DNA of 64,000 nucleotides from the NCBI GenBank assembly GCA_903813345.2, contig CAIIXF020000009.1:36513759-36577758 (forward strand), given 5' to 3'. The position numbers were made by a program, and so were the translations under genes. The notes under the pieces are model-generated. The model did not search any database. It was not told the DNA's origin and was given only the letters and a program-made list of their open reading frames with translations. The DNA comes from Owenia fusiformis (Eukaryota; Annelida; Polychaeta; Sabellida; Oweniidae). Of this stretch, positions 52,534 to 64,000 are shown in pieces; position 1 is the first letter of the stretch, and each line of letters starts with the position of its first letter.

Positions 52534-55500
52534 TATATTGAGTACTTCAGGATCTGAGGTCACGTACATTCTTGGCAAGTGTTCATTTCAATGGGCTTAC
52601 ATGATGACATGAGATCAATGAAGAGATCAATATAGTTTGACCATAAATAGATACTTTAGAACTACATTCTAGAATGAAAGAGTATTAAGGTACCCTGTTT
52701 TGCTATTTTCCATTCTCTCCCTATGACATTAACAAAATGTTGTGAGTATTTTTGGGAACATAGTTGGGGGGGACAAATATCCATTGCACACCTGCAAGCA
52801 AGGGGCAGTGATGAAAGTTTAGCTGTATTTTTCATGCAATTGATAAAATTTTGCCTATACATTATGACAAGTTGAAGTGCTTTACATACCTGAAGAACTG
52901 AACTCTGACCTTCTGAGTGGTCTCAGGCTGTCTTACCCAATCATGCAATCTATATTTGTGCATGACATCATTTGCAGACATTATGGGCAGGTTCAGTCCT
53001 TCAATGATATCATGTACATGTATATTCTATTTCATTTTATTTTATGAAAGGCTCTACACATGTGCAAGTCCTGCACCTTGCCTGTCTATCCTGCACCTGA
53101 TTTCTTTGATCTTCAAAAAGTAGAATTAATCTATAAAACCCCACATTGCCCCCACCCCTCATTGAGTGTTAAAAGATGTCAGACTCTTTTGATCTTTGCT
53201 ATACATGGACTTGACCTAGCACTTAGAGACTAGCAACTGAAGTTCCCAGTCTCAGCTACTTCACTTAACAATATGCAGCTCACTTACATCACTGATATCA
53301 TATCAGTATTACTCCTTGGTATCTTTTATTGCACTAGAAATCACTTTCATTCAGATTATTAAGGAATCTAGAATTATGGAAAGTGTATATTAATATTCTA
53401 GGACTCCTATGCTGTGTGCTATCAAGGGTCATTTAGTGCTCTCAGGGAGAACTGTTGAATTCTGAAATTTTGGTCAGTATCAAATTAATAATTGATTCAC
53501 CCAATAAATCATGTTTGCCCTTTGCTCACTTTTATATATGTTAGAGTCAAAACAATCTGTTTTGATTTGATTTGTGTATTGGATAATGTAAATCTAAAGG
53601 TTTTACTTCATTTTTAACAATAGATAGGGGAGAATCATTTGATAATGTGGTCGGAATGTTAATAAACCTGTATACACTAATGTTGTGATTCCATTAAAGA
53701 TCTTTTAAAGATCTTTTTATGAGTGCAAATTGTGAAATAATAAAATTAAAAAATCAATCTTTTTTACAGCATGAATTTCAAAAAATGGTAATTTGTCGTT
53801 ATTTACTGAGTCTCATTCACTATTTTCCCTGGACTTCTAATTAAACCAGAAAGGGAGTTGTCTAAAAAGGGCATTATGACCCTAGACATGATTTATTACC
53901 AAAATAGTGAAAATGCTTCAGTATGTATGTCGCAATGTGGAAGTAATATGTAGTTCTTTGATCTTATGTATTGGGTGGGAGCAATACCATTGCCATATAA
54001 ATCACCACAAAAATGTATATATGTGAGAATGTCCATGTATTTGGTCTGCTTGTTTGTAATATAGGCCAAAGTTTGTGCTAGATGTCATGTAGTGTCTGAC
54101 GGAAATGCAACATATCCTTTTTTAGTCACTGACTGGTAGTATGCTAGAGTAGATATGTCAGGTGGTTCCACATATCAAAACAATGACTAATGGGAAATAT
54201 AAAAAGTGCTTAAGAAACATAGTTTGTATTTAATGGGTTACTACAAACAATCCCCAGAATCCCAGTTAATGAACTATTACAAGGAAATAGTGTCAAAAGA
54301 CCAATGTTGCCCCACTGTCAATTTCTTGAAATCCATTATGATCATCCAAATTCAAAAACGCAAGACTGGTACGTTTCATTCATAAAAAGTCTTTAAAATA
54401 TTTCAAATGTATATTCTGTCCCAGTATTAGGGCATAAAATACAATTAAAAATATACAAGAAATTCTAGTATTTATATTTATTTTATGAGCTATAAAAATT
54501 TATGGCAAAAACATAAAGGTGGTGTTAAAAACAATGACCAGGTTTAACATACACAGGTTTAAACAATGCATCTGACAAAACCTTTCCATTTATCTTCATT
54601 ATTTGTCATATTTTATTTGGAGGCTGTGTGCAGGACTGTGATTAGATTAAGAAAATAAAAGTGGAAAAAGCTTTTAAGCAGACTATAAAATTAGGTGATC
54701 TTCCACATCCTGTCTCATATATATATATAACTTATTACAATGTTATGAAACCTACATGAACTTTCATTATTAAATATGCATTGTGTGCTACTGCCGTTTC
54801 CTTTGTGGACATTTATGAATGAATGATCTGTGATAAACATCTAAAATATCAAATAAATAACATCTAAAACAACTAAAATATATTTTTGATTCATGAACTG
54901 TTCACATTATGGATAACCTCTTCAATAATGTTGATTTCTAAAATTATATTTTATATTTTTTATATAATTTTGTTTTCTTTCATGGCATTGTAATCTGACA
55001 TTAAGGTAGGTTTGTAAAGCTTTTGCAATGAGTGATATAGCCGAACTAAAAAAACTACTTTGAATGAGGAAAACCATTCACATTGCGCCTTGGATCTCCT
55101 GCTGATTCATATTCACCTGTTTCAGAACTTCATATACCCTAAATGTAATATTTCAAAGGTCACATGTTTGCTGCAATATATCCTGAGAAATTCTAAAATG
55201 ATCCAAAGAAAATTTTTCTCATTTACAGCTTCTCTTCACAAAGAATCAGACACTTCAACTCATTTCCAATATATGTAAGATTTGTTCTCATTATTCTCTG
55301 CTAAATCATTCAGAAGGAAAGAACAAATTATTTCTGTATTTACAAGTACTGCCTGTCTACTTAGTGGGTCAGACTGACCTATAGCTTGCCTCTGATGTTT
55401 GATACGATGATCATTATTGCAGACTGAGAGATATTCAGACATGAGATGAATTAATAGTTACTTGAGAAAATGTTGAATATAGACTGGAAAGTAAGATCAT

Positions 55501-57726
55501 TAGGGATCATCAGCTAATCTACATTAGAGAAAGCATCAAAGCCTGCATTAAAGGTCATTCTTTTCGTGAAGTCCATCTTATGTTATTGGCTCATATGGTA
55601 ATCCATATATGGAGTCATCCACCCGTCCTTTATATCTTGTAGTCTTTTTCTTATCAATATTATTTTTCTTATCTTGTTAATATTTGTCTTGACTTCTTTC
55701 TCAGCGTAAAACATAAGACATTTGTATTTGATAATGCTATTTGTATAGACTTGAAGTAGACAGCTGCATTGGCAATTTTAAGGTGGTTATGGGAAAAGTA
55801 TAAAGTATTGATATAAACCACTTGAAATTATCCTTTTACTCTGCAATTAAGGTAATTAGTATTTTTTATACATAAATATGTATAAAATTGCACATTTTTA
55901 GTAAACGTGTGGATATATTGTAAAAGTATAAAGTATTGATATAAACCACTTGAAATTATCCTTTAACTTTGCAATTAAAGTAATTAGTATAAACATATTT
56001 TATACATATACTGTATATAGATAAGATTGCACATGTTCAGTAAACATCTGGATATTTTGTATATTCAACAACATATGAAAATATTTGATTTTATTTGTCA
56101 TATTTTTATTTATTGTGATCATTTACCTATATTGGCTCTGAGCTAAATGCTAAATGTATTCATGTGCAAAAGTAGTTTTGTAAATATTATCTAATATACA
56201 GTATCTACATGAAGAATAATGGTTCAGTGTAAAGGTGCACCTCGGGACATTTCCTCTTGACTCTTGGAGTCAGCATAATGCCTATTGAACAAGAATAATG
56301 TGATGTTTTATCTAATTATTTGTGGCATGTAAAAATGTCTTTCTCATTTGATCAGCAGGGTTGGTTTAGATAAATAACAAGAAGAGTCTACATTTAAAAT
56401 CTCACTTATCTTGGAAGATCATGCAATTCCCCTTTGATTAATAAAGGCCTACCTCAAAAGACCTATATGCATAAATAAGACTTTCAACACAAAGAGCAAC
56501 TTGGGAAAAATAATAACTGGTTGTGTGTGTGAATGTATTTTGTTTACCACCAATGAAGGTGAGCAATACCTCTTGGGTATGTCCCGTATATATACGGTCG
56601 TAATTTACGTAATTAACATGGAAGATAGACCCAGAAACCCCTCCTTGAAGTGGTGCAATTTATTTTCAACAATAAAACTTAGGAATCTAAATAAATCTGA
56701 AGCTCTCGACTTATTTAAGGGTGAGCTTAAGGCAGATGAAATTCCATAAGAACAGTTCTTGTATTTTGCTCATTTGATTGGGCATTAACTTTCCATGTTG
56801 AACTAAGCTGTTAACAGGGAGACAGGGGAGACTACATCAGTCTAGATCAATAAAACTTGAACTTGACTTAGTGAATTTCTGAGCTTGAATATCTGGTAAG
56901 TTGAGCTTCAGGGCTTAAAATGGGTCTCTAGGGTTGGGTAAATTGAGTATAGAGGTTGTAGTATGCTCTTATATATTATGGTATAATGTTTTTTCAAGCA
57001 GCTCAGTGTATGTAGATTTACAAATAGCTTACTGGATCAAAGAGTGTTGTTAGCATCTGGGTTAATGGACATTTAGACATAAAGCAACCTCAAGGTATGT
57101 TTTTCAACATTTATTATTTCATATTATCAATGTAGAATACAGATGAGACAGGAAGTAAGGGACATGCATTAGCTCTTACGGCAATTATTAACCAAGTAAC
57201 ATTTTCAGGAAAATATTCTTGCTCTAGATTTTGATAAAAATTTGCCTATTAATTTGCCAAAATATTTTTTCTAGAGTATCATATGAACTTTTTGCACTTT
57301 TGAAGAAACGACAATACATGTACATGTATTTAAGGCAAATTTCCAAAAATAAGTTTTCTTTTTTAAATGATTTTAATTTTCACCACATTTCTAATATTGC
57401 AATAATGCCTCAATATCTCCATGAGCAATAGCAAGTAAGTAGAGATACATGTACTAATATCAACAAGTAGATAAAAATGATATTGACTGCTCTCAAAATG
57501 AAATCAGGATATTTCTGAATTATAGGAGAATCTCCCTTTAAAGATACAAATTCTGAATAATATCTGAATGTTTATTGGATCAAATAGTAACAAGCTGTAA
57601 TTAGGAAATTCAGAAGAGATTATCCCTTTAATTGTATGGTAACATTGCATGCTCTAATTCTAACTGATGCCACTGAGTTGATACACCACTCAGCAATTTA
57701 ACTAAACTGCAGTCTTAGATAACAGG
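52534..57726. other. spacer or intron, no clear gene
   Basis: Mostly AT-rich. A direct repeat of about 130 bp (AAGTATAAAGTATTGATATA...) lies at 55793-55850 and 55922-55980. The plus-strand ORF 56501-56749 has a coding-like second half but no recognisable domain. Confidence 0.4.
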
Positions 57727-57771
57727 ATGAAGGTTATAAAGATTATAAATGCCATCTCTCATCGCCGTAAG
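57727..57771 (+). CDS. candidate first coding exon B
   Basis: ATG followed by 15 codons (MKVIKIINAISHRRK) to perfect donor AAG|GTAAGT, phase 0. A second ATG at 57749 gives MPSLIAV plus two bases, phase 2, the phase of candidates A and C. No TATA box is obvious. Confidence 0.3.
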
Positions 57772-58287
57772 GTAAGTCAGAGTGATAAAATGTAAAATAA
57801 GAAATTCTTGTAGGATTCCTTGTCTGCTTTTTTTCAAAATAAATGTTAATTCTGGTATTTTATTGGCAGGTTGATGAATTGTGATGCTGAAGTTATATTT
57901 GCAAATAGAGTTTATCTTTTTGATGCTACACTTATCAATCTTTACATATTTTTTAATGAAATGTGGTAGGCACTAAATCACATTTACAATTGTACTATAA
58001 ACACATCAGATATGTCAGATAAATGTTCAATTTACAATATGAAATATAACATCAAATACCTAACAGGATATAAGAATTTATTCCACACTAAGTAGTGTTA
58101 TAGGTAAATAACATGCAGGAATATAATTGATATGTGACGCAAGTGGGTATATATCACCCGCTGATATCACCCCGCTCATCAGATCTACGATGTCACAAAT
58201 TCAGGGAGTAGATAATGAGCCAGGGGACTTTGCTATTATTCCTCATAATCTACTAAGTATAAAATAGTTATTAGATGCTCAATTTTT

Positions 58288-58387
58288 GATACAGGGTATA
58301 TCCCTCAGTAAATACAATATATTAATCCTCGGTCCTAATGGGCCCTAAGGGAGATATATTGTATTTCCCTCAGATATACCCTGTATC
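58288..58387. repeat. modular hairpin c
   Basis: GATACAGGGTATATCCCTCA at left pairs with ...TATACCCTGTATC at right; AATACAATATAT pairs with ATATATTGTATT. The loop contains CTCGGTCCTAATGGGCCCTA. Same architecture as hairpins a and b. Confidence 0.85.
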
Positions 58388-58416
58388 AAATACCTCCCAT
58401 TAAAAAACCTCTTTTT

Positions 58417-58655
58417 ATCCTATGCCAAGTAGAGTTTTAGGGAGATAAGTTGGTAAGATATATCCCGTATCCTGATTTTGAGGTTTCCATATCCAGAACC
58501 TCCATATCTCCCGCCATATCTCCAGTTTCGGTGCATATCTTCCCGCTTCCGATAATGCAATAAAATGACTTTGCATATTAATTATTTGTTTATTTTTACA
58601 CCGTGTACTATTGAAATGGCCATATGCCCCTGAAAACTCTACTTGGTATAGGATA
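58417..58655. repeat. inverted arms between hairpins c and d
   Basis: TCCTATGCCAAGTAGAGTTT at 58417 onward is matched inverted by AAACTCTACTTGGTATAGGA ending near 58653. They enclose a segment rich in ATATCTCCCG words. Confidence 0.75.
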
Positions 58656-58660
58656 AAGCA

Positions 58661-58799
58661 GTTATGTACCGTCGGTTTGGATATTGGGTTCATCCCTCGT
58701 GAGATATGCACATCTACCTTTGGTCCCTACGGTCCCTTAGGTAGATATGCATATCTCCCTCTGGATAAACCCCATATCCAAAACCTCCCAGTACATAAC
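58661..58799. repeat. modular hairpin d
   Basis: GTTATGTACCGTCGGTTTGG at left, CCTCCCAGTACATAACC at right; GAGATATGCACATCTACC pairs with GGTAGATATGCATATCTC with one mismatch. The loop contains TTTGGTCCCTACGGTCCC. Confidence 0.85.
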
Positions 58800-59431
58800 C
58801 CTTATATATTTTATGATCTGCTCATTAATAAAATATGACAAATTGATCATGTTTTAAAATCCAAAAGCGTGGAAAGAATGTACATTTTTGCATTAAACTA
58901 ATCTTGCATGTTAGGAAGACTTAAAATTATACAGAATTATTAGACAGTTACCAGGCAGTTTTTGTAAATATGATGTGTGATAAGGAAGAACAGAACAACA
59001 TTTTTGAGCAGAAAAATCATGAATTATTCCACGTTGTGAATGTTCAATCATGCAGAGCCCAAGAGGAATCATAACCATTACATCAAGCAAAAAATTCATT
59101 AAATACCAAATTCAAAATACAGGAATTTGATAAGTAGGCTATAGATAAAGAATTTATCTTATTTTTAGATTGGATCAGTTAAAGCAGATGTTAAAGTTGT
59201 TATCCTTGTTATTGACTCTGGTGTTTGTTGGTTGAAACAAGTATTTGGCATATTGCCTTATATTTATGTAAACATCAACATTGCAAATAACATTTCAGAT
59301 ACAATAAGAAAAACGTAGAATGTTGAAACTTTTACGGATCTCATTAACCAGAAAAGGTAGATTGGGAGACAGAGTAGTTTCAATTTGTAGTTGAATGAGG
59401 TGAGGTGTATTGGTCCACATTCAAGGATATT

Positions 59432-59490
59432 ATGAAGTTACTTAAAAGAATATTCAAGTCTAAATCAAGGTCTAAGACCAGAGATGACAT
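59432..59490 (+). CDS. candidate first coding exon C
   Basis: ATG followed by 19 codons (MKLLKRIFKSKSRSKTRDD) and two bases to donor GACAT|GTAAGT, phase 2, like candidate A. The N-terminus is strongly basic and similar in style to candidate B (MK-hydrophobic-K). It would be a lipid-binding or nuclear-type alternative N-terminus if real. No downstream exon is seen in the window. Confidence 0.35.
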
Positions 59491-61505
59491 GTAAGTATAG
59501 GAAACAAAACAGAAGATATTTTATTAATGGTATATTATTAGAGAAAATCATTGTTAATATTTGTTTTTATTAATAGTATAAAATAGAAGAATGTAGCAAT
59601 GTTTTTTAATGACATATAAAAGAAAAACATAGTATTTATTTTAATGTTGTAAAATAGAAAATCATAATAAACATTTGTTCTGATGGTTTATATAATAGAA
59701 ATCTTTTTTTTTTATTATTAATAGTATAAAATATTAAAACATAGTAACATTTCTTAATAACATATAAAAGCAAAGGAAACATAGTGAATTTTTGTTTATT
59801 TTCATTTTAGAAAGTCAGAGTAATATTTTTTCAATTAAAGTTGAATTTTAAAGATTAAACTATATTTTCAAACTTTGCACCATGCCTTTAAATCAGCCTT
59901 TAAGTACAGTGAAGGATTAGATATTCATAGTTTAGTGAGGCATCATGGCTTTCTTTACCTTTACCCTTTACGTTAGTAATAATAGGAGGTGTGTGAATGA
60001 AGATGTATATTACAGGTCAGTGTGCTTATTGTTATTATTCTCAAAAATATACTCTAGCCTATATGCTAATGTACTGTACTGATAAATGATTCTTTCATCT
60101 TTCGTCCTTCATTATTATCTTTTACTGTTTATTTTCAATTCGATAGTTCAAGATGATTTATATTTTTAATTTCAAGGTCAGCAACATTTCAATGCTATTA
60201 AGTTCATGTTTGTATTGGTTCATCTGGTATGTTGGTATCAAGTTTATCTGGAGATTGGCTGTTGTACTCTTGCAGTGTAATTTGATTGATTGGGAACAAC
60301 TCAATAAAAACCACAGGTTTTAAGTTCCAAGTTTAAAGCTCATTTGCAACCACATCACATTATTCATTCCTGTTACTATTTCGCTCTCTCGAAATTGCTG
60401 ATAAAAGAACAAAGGTATAAAAGCTTAGTTAATCCTTATCAGGCAATTTGGTTAAGACGGGCACTGAATAATGGCGAATTTAAAGTATATTTCAAATGCT
60501 TGCTGAAGATCTTCATGATACAAGTGTTCAGTTTCGTTAGCTGGCACAGAATTTAATTATTGCCCTTATACATCCATCCAATTTAATCCGAAAATAGACT
60601 TTTGGACTGCCTCCTCATGTTCCAACTTTCTTTGAATCCATCATTTTCTGTAAAGAACACTTGTCAACTAGCTACAGCGAACTGGAATAAATTAAATGAG
60701 AATATAAATATGTATAATTGTAGATATTGAAGAGTTCACTCATTGAGTTGTTTTATATGAGGTAGATAATGTAAATATATTTCATACTTATTTATTTAAA
60801 TAGGCAATATTTCCACAGACAATATTTCCACAGTTCTGAATTCCGAAGCCAAGTTCTGAAATCTTTTCTGATTCTGTTCAAATACCCGTTCCAGTTGTTC
60901 GACTTTGCAAATGTTGAATTTAGTATTTATATTAAAGGTACTTTTTTGCTGATTGATAAATTAATGGTTTTCCTGCATCAAGCAAAAATATCTCATATTT
61001 TGTTCATTACATCAGTCTATTTAAAGATACATACACAGGTGTCTTCTAAGGTAAGCCATTAACAAAATCTCTAGTAGACATTAGTAGGTGAGACCTCAGG
61101 GCGCTAGATTATATTTTAAGATTTAAGAGCCCCTGATACTCACATATTGGCTCTTGAAACTGATGGAACTTCACATCCAGGTTTGGTACCAGGAGGACGC
61201 CAGATTCATTCCTTTCATGCATTCTATAGGTATAAGTGTTTTTGATATCATATCCTGTAGCGATTTAGTATTAAGCATAACAGTGATCAAATAATGTTGT
61301 ATAATTATCGCAAATGCAAGGCATGTCAATGAGGTTCGGTTCTTCTAAAGGGTGCCATTAGGAAAAGAATGAGCCATTTGGACATGTTATATGACAGAGT
61401 TCAGATTGCTGGAATTCACTTTACTGATTAACACCCAGTAATGTTTCTAACAAAGAAAACATCATATTTGTTTCCTAAGAAGATGTCATTATCGGTGTTC
61501 GTGTA
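59491..61505. other. spacer or intron, no clear gene
   Basis: AT-rich. Two weaker ATG-to-donor stretches (59945-59989, ending GG AG|GTGTGT; 60964-61050, ending AAG|GTAAGC) are possible but unsupported. Confidence 0.35.
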
Positions 61506-62092
61506 CAGCGCTAGCATTAGGTTAGAAAATTTGTGAGTCCCAAGGACACAATTTTTTTTTAAAAGTGTGTCCTTTGAAAAAGAAGTGTGTCCCCTATTTC
61601 TAGCCTGTTTTGAGGTATAACTTTATTTTAAAAGCGTTTTTTACCAAAACACCTTTCAGTTTTTGATTTCTTGCCGCGAATTTAAAACGGAAGTAAACGT
61701 TAAGTACGGACTGAATAAATGCATGTTCGTTCATTCGACAATGAATACATTTTATTTCATGAATAACCTAATATTTGTTTCTGAATAGGAAAAACTGTGG
61801 CGTGTCATGGTTTCAAATCTAAAAATTTAAAAAAAATCTAAAATAAAAAGTCGAAAAAATTCGAGAGAATCATGATTATTTGTAAATATTCAACATGTTG
61901 AGCCTTATTTACAATTCAAATAAAGGTGAGAGATCATAATTATTTGTTTTTGTTAGGTATCCTTGTAAACACATTGTAGTATTGACCTAAAAAGATTTTG
62001 CGTCCAAAAAACGGAAATATTTTCAATTTTTGCGTCCTCCAAATTATTTTTGAGTCCTTAACATGTATGGGACACCGTTAATGCAAGCCCTG
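61506..62092. mobile_element. hAT-like relic
   Basis: Left end CAGCGCTAGCATTAGG and right end (inverted) CAGGGCTTGCATTAACGG resemble hAT terminal repeats. The interior has GTGTCC and GCGTCC words in both halves (inverted). No clean 8-bp duplication; flanks are TTCGTGTA and GTGTATGT. No transposase. Confidence 0.5.
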
Positions 62093-63570
62093 GTGTATGT
62101 GAATTGACTTGCCGATCAAAATTGATCATTCAAAATTCTTTTCCCACTACCGATTCTCAAAAAAGGCTAGATTTTTGTTCCATAATCATCAGTAGGCCAG
62201 GGACCCATCATGTTCCTATAAGTTGCACAGTAGCTTTCCATCTGAAACTTCAACCTGTTTGTTCCAGGAATAAGAACAATTTGTCTGTAACCAGATTAAT
62301 CTAATGGAGAAATTATTTTTTGTATTTCATTCCAATTAATCAGCATTTTAAAGCTATTTATACTGGCTCAACTGGTCCCCGTGCCCTGTAACTATTACAA
62401 GTGTCAACCATATGGTGATTGATCAGCTAGTTAATCATATGGGTTGATAGGTTCTGTCTTGTTAAAGCAGTGCAAGAAATTAATACAAATGTTAAGTCAT
62501 CTTGAACCCCTGCTTCTTAATGCGGCATTATTTTCCAGAATGATCTATTTGTCTGAGCATACAATCTACTTAGACATTGTTTTTACATTTCAAACTGGAT
62601 TAATGAGTGCATTATATTTACGAGATTGCCTATTGGTTTATTGGTTCCATTATCTGACCTTTCTTATTTAAATGTATTTTTTATCTCTGATCTAGTTTCC
62701 CAGCCTCCCAATTTCCTGCATTTGGATGATGTCTTGAGCCCTGTGCACAGGGGGTATGAGCTAAAAATTTAAAGGCCCTATATAAATATTATAATCGTAC
62801 TAATTGTTATCAAAAACTTGCATGGGGCCTTTAAGTATTTTAGATACTTGATCCTCTTTCAGTCTAGTGGAGGAGATGCATGTTAGTTGTAAGCAAGTAA
62901 ATTGATTTGATATTACTACATTCGAATCAAAGCAACCATTAAATCAATTGACTATTAATAATAATCACTGCCAGGGTTAACCCTGAATCCCGAATTAATG
63001 CACAAAATTACAAAAAAATAAATTCTTGCTCAAATAAAGACTGCTGCCTACTTTACATTAAAGAGGTAATTTTTAAACCATATGAATTTGTCCAATGCAA
63101 CTACAGTGTACTCTGATTTAAACAAATAAAGTGCAGTGCAGCCATGTCCAAGTTGATTAATTACGGAAAGGGGAGTTGGCAAACATTTCAGACACAAAAG
63201 AAAGATGAAATTAAACGTGACAAATAGCGTGAAATAGGACGTCAAGTCTGAGATAAATTTTTTTAGATATTCGAGATGATTTATATGAGTTGGCTTTTAA
63301 GTAATTTTTGTGGAAATGTGAGCTATTAATCACAAGAAAATAATGCTTTATGATAATGTCAACCTAATCTTTTGTAAAATGCAAAATCGGCAGATATGTA
63401 CTTTGGTATTTGCAAGGAATTGAACAAACAGAGACTAAGCTTCAAATTGAGAGCCTAAATTATGTGGTGATATCAAAGAAACATACTGTTTATTCAAGAA
63501 ATGAATAGAAATTGGATGTAGTTCCACTGATATGACAAGCAATTGAAGGGCAGCTTATGGTCTCTCCGCA
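62093..63570. other. spacer or intron, no gene seen
   Basis: AT-rich, short ORFs without motifs. Confidence 0.4.
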
Positions 63571-63572
63571 GT

Positions 63573-63645
63573 AGCAGGATTAGCGTAGAGGTTTAAAGTG
63601 CGATCATGTAAGATTAGATACATCTTGAGTCAGGTGTCTCTATCT
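63573..63645 (+). repeat. possible tRNA-derived SINE head
   Basis: GATTAGCGTAGAGGTTTAAA matches a pol III A box pattern (TRGCNNAGNGG), followed about 45 bp later by CTTGAGTCAGGTGTC, a poor B box. No cloverleaf could be drawn confidently. Confidence 0.25.
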
Positions 63646-64000
63646 TAAGAACATTCTGGAAAAAGTCACCGCTCAGGTGTCCTTTTCTTAGAACAACATT
63701 TACAATTTATCTTTATCTCGCACAAAGGTCTCTTTCACTTGGTGATTTCATTTGCTTGCGGCTGAAATAAAGGAAGGATACTCTCCAGACAGCCATGATC
63801 TCAAATCAGACACAGAATAAATGACAAAATCGGCTTGGAATATATCAAACTCATTTGTCATGGAATCTCATATAATAAGCAATCCATTCTCACTATATAT
63901 ACAAGTATATGCTGCGTGGTACAGTATGTTTCTTACCTAGAATTATAATTTAGTATTCAGCTCATGGTTGGGAGAGAACTTGGAGTATTAAGAGACAATT

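Noticed and set aside
56501-56749. 82-codon plus-strand ORF with a coding-like C-terminal half
   Set aside because: No recognisable domain, no splice support, and TATATATACG-type sequence in the middle; left as undecided spacer.

Overview
This is an AT-rich, intron-rich animal (metazoan) genome window dominated by non-coding DNA and decayed or non-autonomous transposons. It has canonical GT-AG introns, no bacterial-style gene packing, a matrix metalloproteinase gene split into small exons, Crypton-like, LINE, Tc1/pogo-like, Harbinger-like and hAT-like relics, and frequent ACATGTA words. A marine invertebrate (a mollusc or other lophotrochozoan, or an invertebrate deuterostome) fits best; I cannot assign a species from sequence alone.

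The best-supported gene runs on the minus strand from about 40.1 kb to 10.8 kb. Eight coding exons (40038-39976, 38416-38323, 38065-37976, 37531-37431, 36978-36768, 36493-36323, 35746-35513, 11032-10782) have consensus splice sites and agreeing phases and sum to 1215 bp (404 codons plus stop). The product is a secreted matrixin: leader, propeptide with cysteine switch, zinc catalytic domain, then two PAN/apple-type cysteine domains instead of a hemopexin domain. The join to the last exon crosses a 24.5-kb intron and is inferred from phase, strand and domain type only. A TATA box sits about 65 bp upstream of the start codon.

Layout: 1-7.5 kb is AT-rich spacer with a 21/22-bp minisatellite; 7.56-7.86 kb has an orphan minus-strand ORF; 7.9-9.0 kb is a non-coding element with YY1-like palindromes (second copy at 32.0-33.4 kb). 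The large intron (11-35.5 kb) holds a 2.8-kb transposon with CACGGTG ends, an apparent 5-bp target duplication and a two-exon gene (15.6-18.4 kb), a foldback (18.7-20.9 kb), three tandem copies of a Helentron-like 1.8-kb element (24.3-29.7 kb), a TA-flanked MITE, a Crypton-like coding fragment split by a pogo-like MITE (34.1-35.3 kb), and two 50-bp-period minisatellites in opposite orientation near the two intron ends. Intron 1 holds a 42-bp minisatellite that repeats a splice-donor-like word and was hit by a GC-rich Harbinger-like insertion.

From 41 kb onward the window is mostly featureless AT-rich DNA, with a LINE reverse-transcriptase fragment (42.2 kb), clusters of modular hairpins (43.1-44.1 and 58.3-58.8 kb), TA-flanked MITEs (48.2, 52.4 kb), a hAT-like relic (61.5 kb) and three possible short first coding exons on the plus strand (50.3, 57.7, 59.4 kb) that may belong to a gene continuing past the window end. 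No rRNA, CRISPR or intact tRNA was seen.
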